From: Phoronis australis
Taxonomy: Eukaryota; Phoronida; Phoronidae
DNA: 64,000 nt
Direction of reading: 5' to 3'
Assembly: GCA_002633005.1 (NCBI GenBank)
Contig: NMRA01000001.1
Span: 3,899,390 to 3,963,389 of the forward strand
Shown here: piece by piece, positions 60,792 to 64,000 of the stretch
Layout of the letters: the number at the start of each line of letters is the position of its first letter
Position numbering within the stretch: the stretch's first letter is position 1
Position numbers and translations under genes: made by a program
Notes under the pieces: generated by a model
What the model was told of the DNA's origin: nothing
What the model saw: the letters and a program-made list of their open reading frames with translations, nothing else
The model's database searches: none

Positions 60792-61366
60792 CTGTATATT
60801 GACATAACAGAGACTTGTCATGATGAAAATGCACACCTGTTACAAAATATGGTAATACATTAGCTAGAGGGAACAAAACAACATACAGAAGTAGGCTAGA
60901 GGCATACCAGCTCTTATCACACAACACTTTCAACTACGAAAACAATAGCAATGAATGTAACACATATCCTGCATGACGGTCATAAGCACGGGATTGCGAG
61001 GGAACGCAACCCAGTGGTTTATTTTAGGGGAAGCGCTATACAGAATCTAATGTATGACTATCCTAAACACTATTCACACTAATCACCCATCTTAATAATC
61101 ACCTGATATGACTTGTGTGTCTATGAAGACTACAGGATCAGACGATCGTAACTATGAAAGGACCTACAACATTTGGTGTAATGGAGACCAGAAATCACGA
61201 TCTTAATTGTTCAGTGTATTCAATTCAACAGGTTTAACAAATTTAATAACAAAAAAACATTTCAGAATGACCAAACATGACTGCGCCAGTAAAGTCACAT
61301 TTGCACCTCACAATGAATAAGCTGGACTAGGCTTGTGTATAACAAAGAACGACGAACTTTGCTTCA

Positions 61367-63665
61367 TCACCTGTGCCCAGTTTCCAGCAGCATTGATTCT
61401 AACGTTATCGCACACTTGTCATCAATGTACGGCTGATGTAACCACGATGCAGAACAAAACATCATTAACGACCTGTCTTTGACATGAGCAATGTTTTCCA
61501 ATATAGATTTCTTTAACTTGAGTTCCTGAGTATACGCGCACAGCAGTTCGTCAGATGTTTCATCTGAAATAGAAGTATTACACGCAGATGATCAACAAGT
61601 TCAATTAATACCGGAATTTCCCGCACACAGTTTGCACCACAAAATGCACGGCCATGAGCTTATAATCGGAAAATTTTCCAAACATTTTCCGTGCTCATTG
61701 TCCTAATTTTGGGCCACAGTGATGATGTTAAAGGATTCAAGGGTTTCCCAAAATAGACCGTCAGTCACAAGCAAGGCTTTATTGATGTTTACACGTAGCC
61801 ACCAGGTTAGTCACTAGTGCTGTAATCAAAAACCAACAGCCTCAAACTGTCTTAGCCATTAGAAAGAGCCAGCATGCTTTCCATAGACAGGAGAACCTTG
61901 CGAAAATGCAAAATCACGCAAAACTGCGAGACATCGCCCTGTATTATAAGCGAAGCACGTTATCACATTAGCTTCCTTCCTTTGCAAGTTTCTTGCCCGT
62001 CTACAGAACTCAACCCAACTTGGTGAGTAGCGAGGTTAAAAACATCCAACTGACAGGAGACAGTTGGAGATTTGTAGCACTATGTGATTCAGCCGCACTA
62101 TCCTTGGAAGCCTATCAATAATTCATTCGTATCTCAGTAGCCTGCCCACGGCGGCACTGAAACGTCGTCACAGTTATGTTTCAAAGACAAGCAATATGCA
62201 TCAAGCTCGGGGAAGGACGAAGTCACAAATAAAGAGATGACACATCTCAAAGAGAGTATTCAGAGTATATGTCACTAAAGCTTACATGGGGGGGGGGGGT
62301 TCACCTCCTCGTCCCCGCTTCCTACAATTATGGAGTTGAATGACAAACTTTTGATGGTTAACGAAGGTAACAGAAGACTATGTTGTTTGAAAGTTTAAAG
62401 TAATTAAGTGCTCGATATACCTGTTAATAGGCTGAAACACAGTTAAGTACCCTTTTAATAAAGATCAGCAGCAGAAATGTCAGTGAAATGTGTAAAAACA
62501 GCNACTCAACCCAACTTGGTGAGTAGCGAGGTTAAAAACATCCAACTGACAGGAGACAGTTGGAGATTTGTAGCACTATGTGATTCAGCTGCACTATCCC
62601 TGGAAGCCTATCAATAATTCATTCGTATCTCAGTAGCCTGCCCACGGCGGCACTGAAACGTCGTCACAGTTATCTGTTTCAAAGACAAGCAATATGCATC
62701 AAGCTCGGGGAAGGACGAAGTCACAAATAAAGAGATGACACATCTCAAAGAGAGTATTCAGAGTATATGTCACTAAAGCTTACATGGGGGGGGTTCACCT
62801 CCTCGTCCCCGCTTCCTACAATTATGGAGTTGAATGACAAACTTTTGATGGTTAACGAAGGTAACAGAAGACTATGTTGTTTGAAAGTTTAAAGTAATTA
62901 AGTGCTCGATATACCTGTTAATAGGCTGAAACACAGTTAAGTACCCTTTTAATAAAGATCAGCAGCAGAAATGTCAGTGAAATGTGTAAAAACAGCTTAC
63001 AACATTCACATATTTATAAAATATATTACTACCACGAGGCACATTTAATTAGCATTTCAAGACCAGTGACCGTCTGTAATATAAATGTAACCTTTACTCT
63101 CTCCTCAAGTGTTACTAAACTTCAGTAGGCTCTACACATATATTTAGAGGATTTTATGGAGGTTTAAAACAGAAGGGAACCCAATGTCAGAATTCTCTTT
63201 GAAAACATTCGGAAACTACGGAACAAGACATGACAGGACATGACAAACCAAGGCCTCTTTATTAAAGCTTAAGTCCAAACAGACAGTGAACTGCGATCAT
63301 TTTCAATGTCAACTGGATGACATCGTCTGCGAGGCAACCCTCCCCTCCAGAAATGGGAACAAAGACAAGAGGATGGAGGTGGTGAATATGGGACTTGTAA
63401 TGGAAGTAACAGTGCTTGTTCTGATGGTTGTGACAATGATAGTGGTGAAGATAATGATGGTGGTTGCGATTCTGGCAATAGTAGTGGTAACAGTAGTAGT
63501 GGGTCCTCCTAGTAATAACAAAACATGCTCACAGAACTTAGACACGGGCCATGTCTGAAACAGACACGATGCCATGGAATGCTCATCACCAGACTGATGG
63601 TGCACCAGGTCGCACACTCCTTTTAGTGATGTAGTTAAAGATGACATCTTCTTCACGATTTTCTC
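61367..63665 (-). CDS. CINP: CINP, CDK2-interacting protein (last two exons)
   Basis: Two - strand exons: 63665-63533 (acceptor TCTTTTTCAG, donor TTCT|GTGAGC, phase 0 in and 1 out) and 61563-61367 (acceptor TTCTATTTCAG, stop TGA at 61369-61367). Joined, they encode the C-terminal 109 aa. Family-diagnostic blocks are LKGVCDL, FQTWPVSKFYE, ELKLKKSILENIAH, SWLHQPY and LESMLLETGHR, the near-terminal signature of CINP (human about 212 aa). The tyrosine in KFYE is rebuilt across the splice. In vertebrates CINP binds CDK2 and CDC7 and the checkpoint protein ATRIP, acting in replication-origin firing and ATR signalling. The 5' exons are beyond the window; none was recognised in 63666-64000. No ATG starts either exon, so simple frame searches miss the gene. 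Confidence 0.93.
62008..62996. repeat. About 495-bp direct duplication split by a single N, in CINP intron
   Basis: 62008-62502 and 62504-62996 are almost identical. They differ in a poly-G length (about 10 versus 7), TATGTTTC versus TATCTGTTTC and two substitutions. The single base between them is an N at 62503. Allele-like differences and the gap base point to unmerged haplotypes or contig ends rather than a real tandem duplication. Confidence 0.88.
63361..63520. repeat. Imperfect trinucleotide (GGT/GAT/AGT) tract inside CINP intron
   Basis: About 150 bp with strict three-base periodicity of GNT and ANT words, starting just inside the intron after the CINP donor. All frames stay open for long distances on both strands: Val/Met-rich or Gly/Ser/Asp-rich on +, and Thr/Ile-rich on -. 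The periodic composition, not coding selection, explains the open frames. Confidence 0.7.
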
Positions 63666-64000
63666 CTGAAAAAGACAGAAAATGTTACACTTGTTATCTG
63701 GTTAATGCACACGTATAATTTTTTCCAAAAACTTCTACACTAATCAACAAGCCAATCTGCTATTCAGTTCCGAAATTAAGCCCTGAATGATTTGTCTGGG
63801 GAGGGAATCATGTTCTATCGTCGTAAGGACAGGTTTGATACATATTCTGGGTGTTTTGTTTGATAAAACTTCAAAACTTATCCGATTGACGCCTCTGATT
63901 GTTGCACAACATCAAATACATTATTCAAAAACAACAGCATTATGCGTGATGATGCGACGCCACTGTTGCTATGCAGCGCCTAACTTTTATACCAACAGGG
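63666..64000. other. CINP intron, right edge of window
   Basis: Upstream of the CINP acceptor at 63666. No exon with matching phase could be recognised up to the edge. Confidence 0.5.

Larger units (their letters stand above)
53866..61366. other. Convergent interval between ZNF839 and CINP
   Basis: Expected to hold the ZNF839 3' UTR and the end of the CINP transcript. A CINP polyadenylation-type hexamer (AATAAA on the - strand) lies at about 61018-61023, roughly 350 bp past its stop. For ZNF839 the only clear + strand AATAAA I noticed is near 57810, which would be far downstream. Two mobile elements are present (57217-57446, 60647-60791). A CpG-richer tract at about 58900-59800 has overlapping short frames on both strands with no recognisable product. 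Confidence 0.45.

Noticed and set aside
63286-63558. 90-codon Val/Met-rich + strand frame resembling a membrane protein
   Set aside because: Produced by the trinucleotide tract antisense to the CINP donor region; no splice or start context.

Overview
The window is a piece of animal nuclear genome: AT-rich, with spliced genes (GT-AG introns of roughly 0.2 to 4 kb), dense non-autonomous DNA transposons, one tRNA-derived SINE, minisatellites and several N gaps. The gene set and microsynteny suggest a bilaterian invertebrate, perhaps a non-vertebrate deuterostome. The sequence alone does not fix the species.

Four genes are identified with confidence by assembling exons across splice sites. (1) An atlastin GTPase, + strand, 12 coding exons from 18439 to 30192, 545 aa. 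(2) DPY30, the small dimeric subunit of SET1/MLL (COMPASS) histone H3K4 methyltransferases, - strand, 4 coding exons from 38382 down to 35200, 106 aa. (3) A ZNF839 orthologue, + strand, 6 coding exons from 45793 to 53586, 770 aa. (4) The 3' half of CINP (CDK2-interacting protein), - strand, two exons at 63665-63533 and 61563-61367; its 5' exons lie beyond the right edge. A fifth gene shows one 0.7 kb exon of an Asn/Gln/Ser-rich, probably nuclear protein (- strand, 9296-10021) that I cannot name.

Layout. 1-9.2 kb has a doubtful exon and scattered repeats. The unknown gene follows at 9.3-10 kb. 10-18.4 kb is intergenic and carries a 795-bp long-inverted-repeat element. Atlastin fills 18.4-30.2 kb, with satellite-like DNA and a hAT-like relic in its introns. 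30.2-35.2 kb is the convergent atlastin/DPY30 interval. 38.4-45.8 kb is a repeat- and gap-rich divergent spacer between DPY30 and ZNF839. 53.6-61.4 kb is the convergent ZNF839/CINP interval.

The genes do not form one pathway: ER-membrane fusion (atlastin), chromatin methylation (DPY30), an unstudied nuclear protein (ZNF839) and DNA replication/checkpoint (CINP). The most notable evolutionary signal is that ZNF839 and CINP lie tail-to-tail here, as they do on human 14q32. No CRISPR, operon or defence-type system is present. The more unusual items are mobile-element structures with visible target-site duplications, and near-identical duplications split by single Ns that look like assembly joins.
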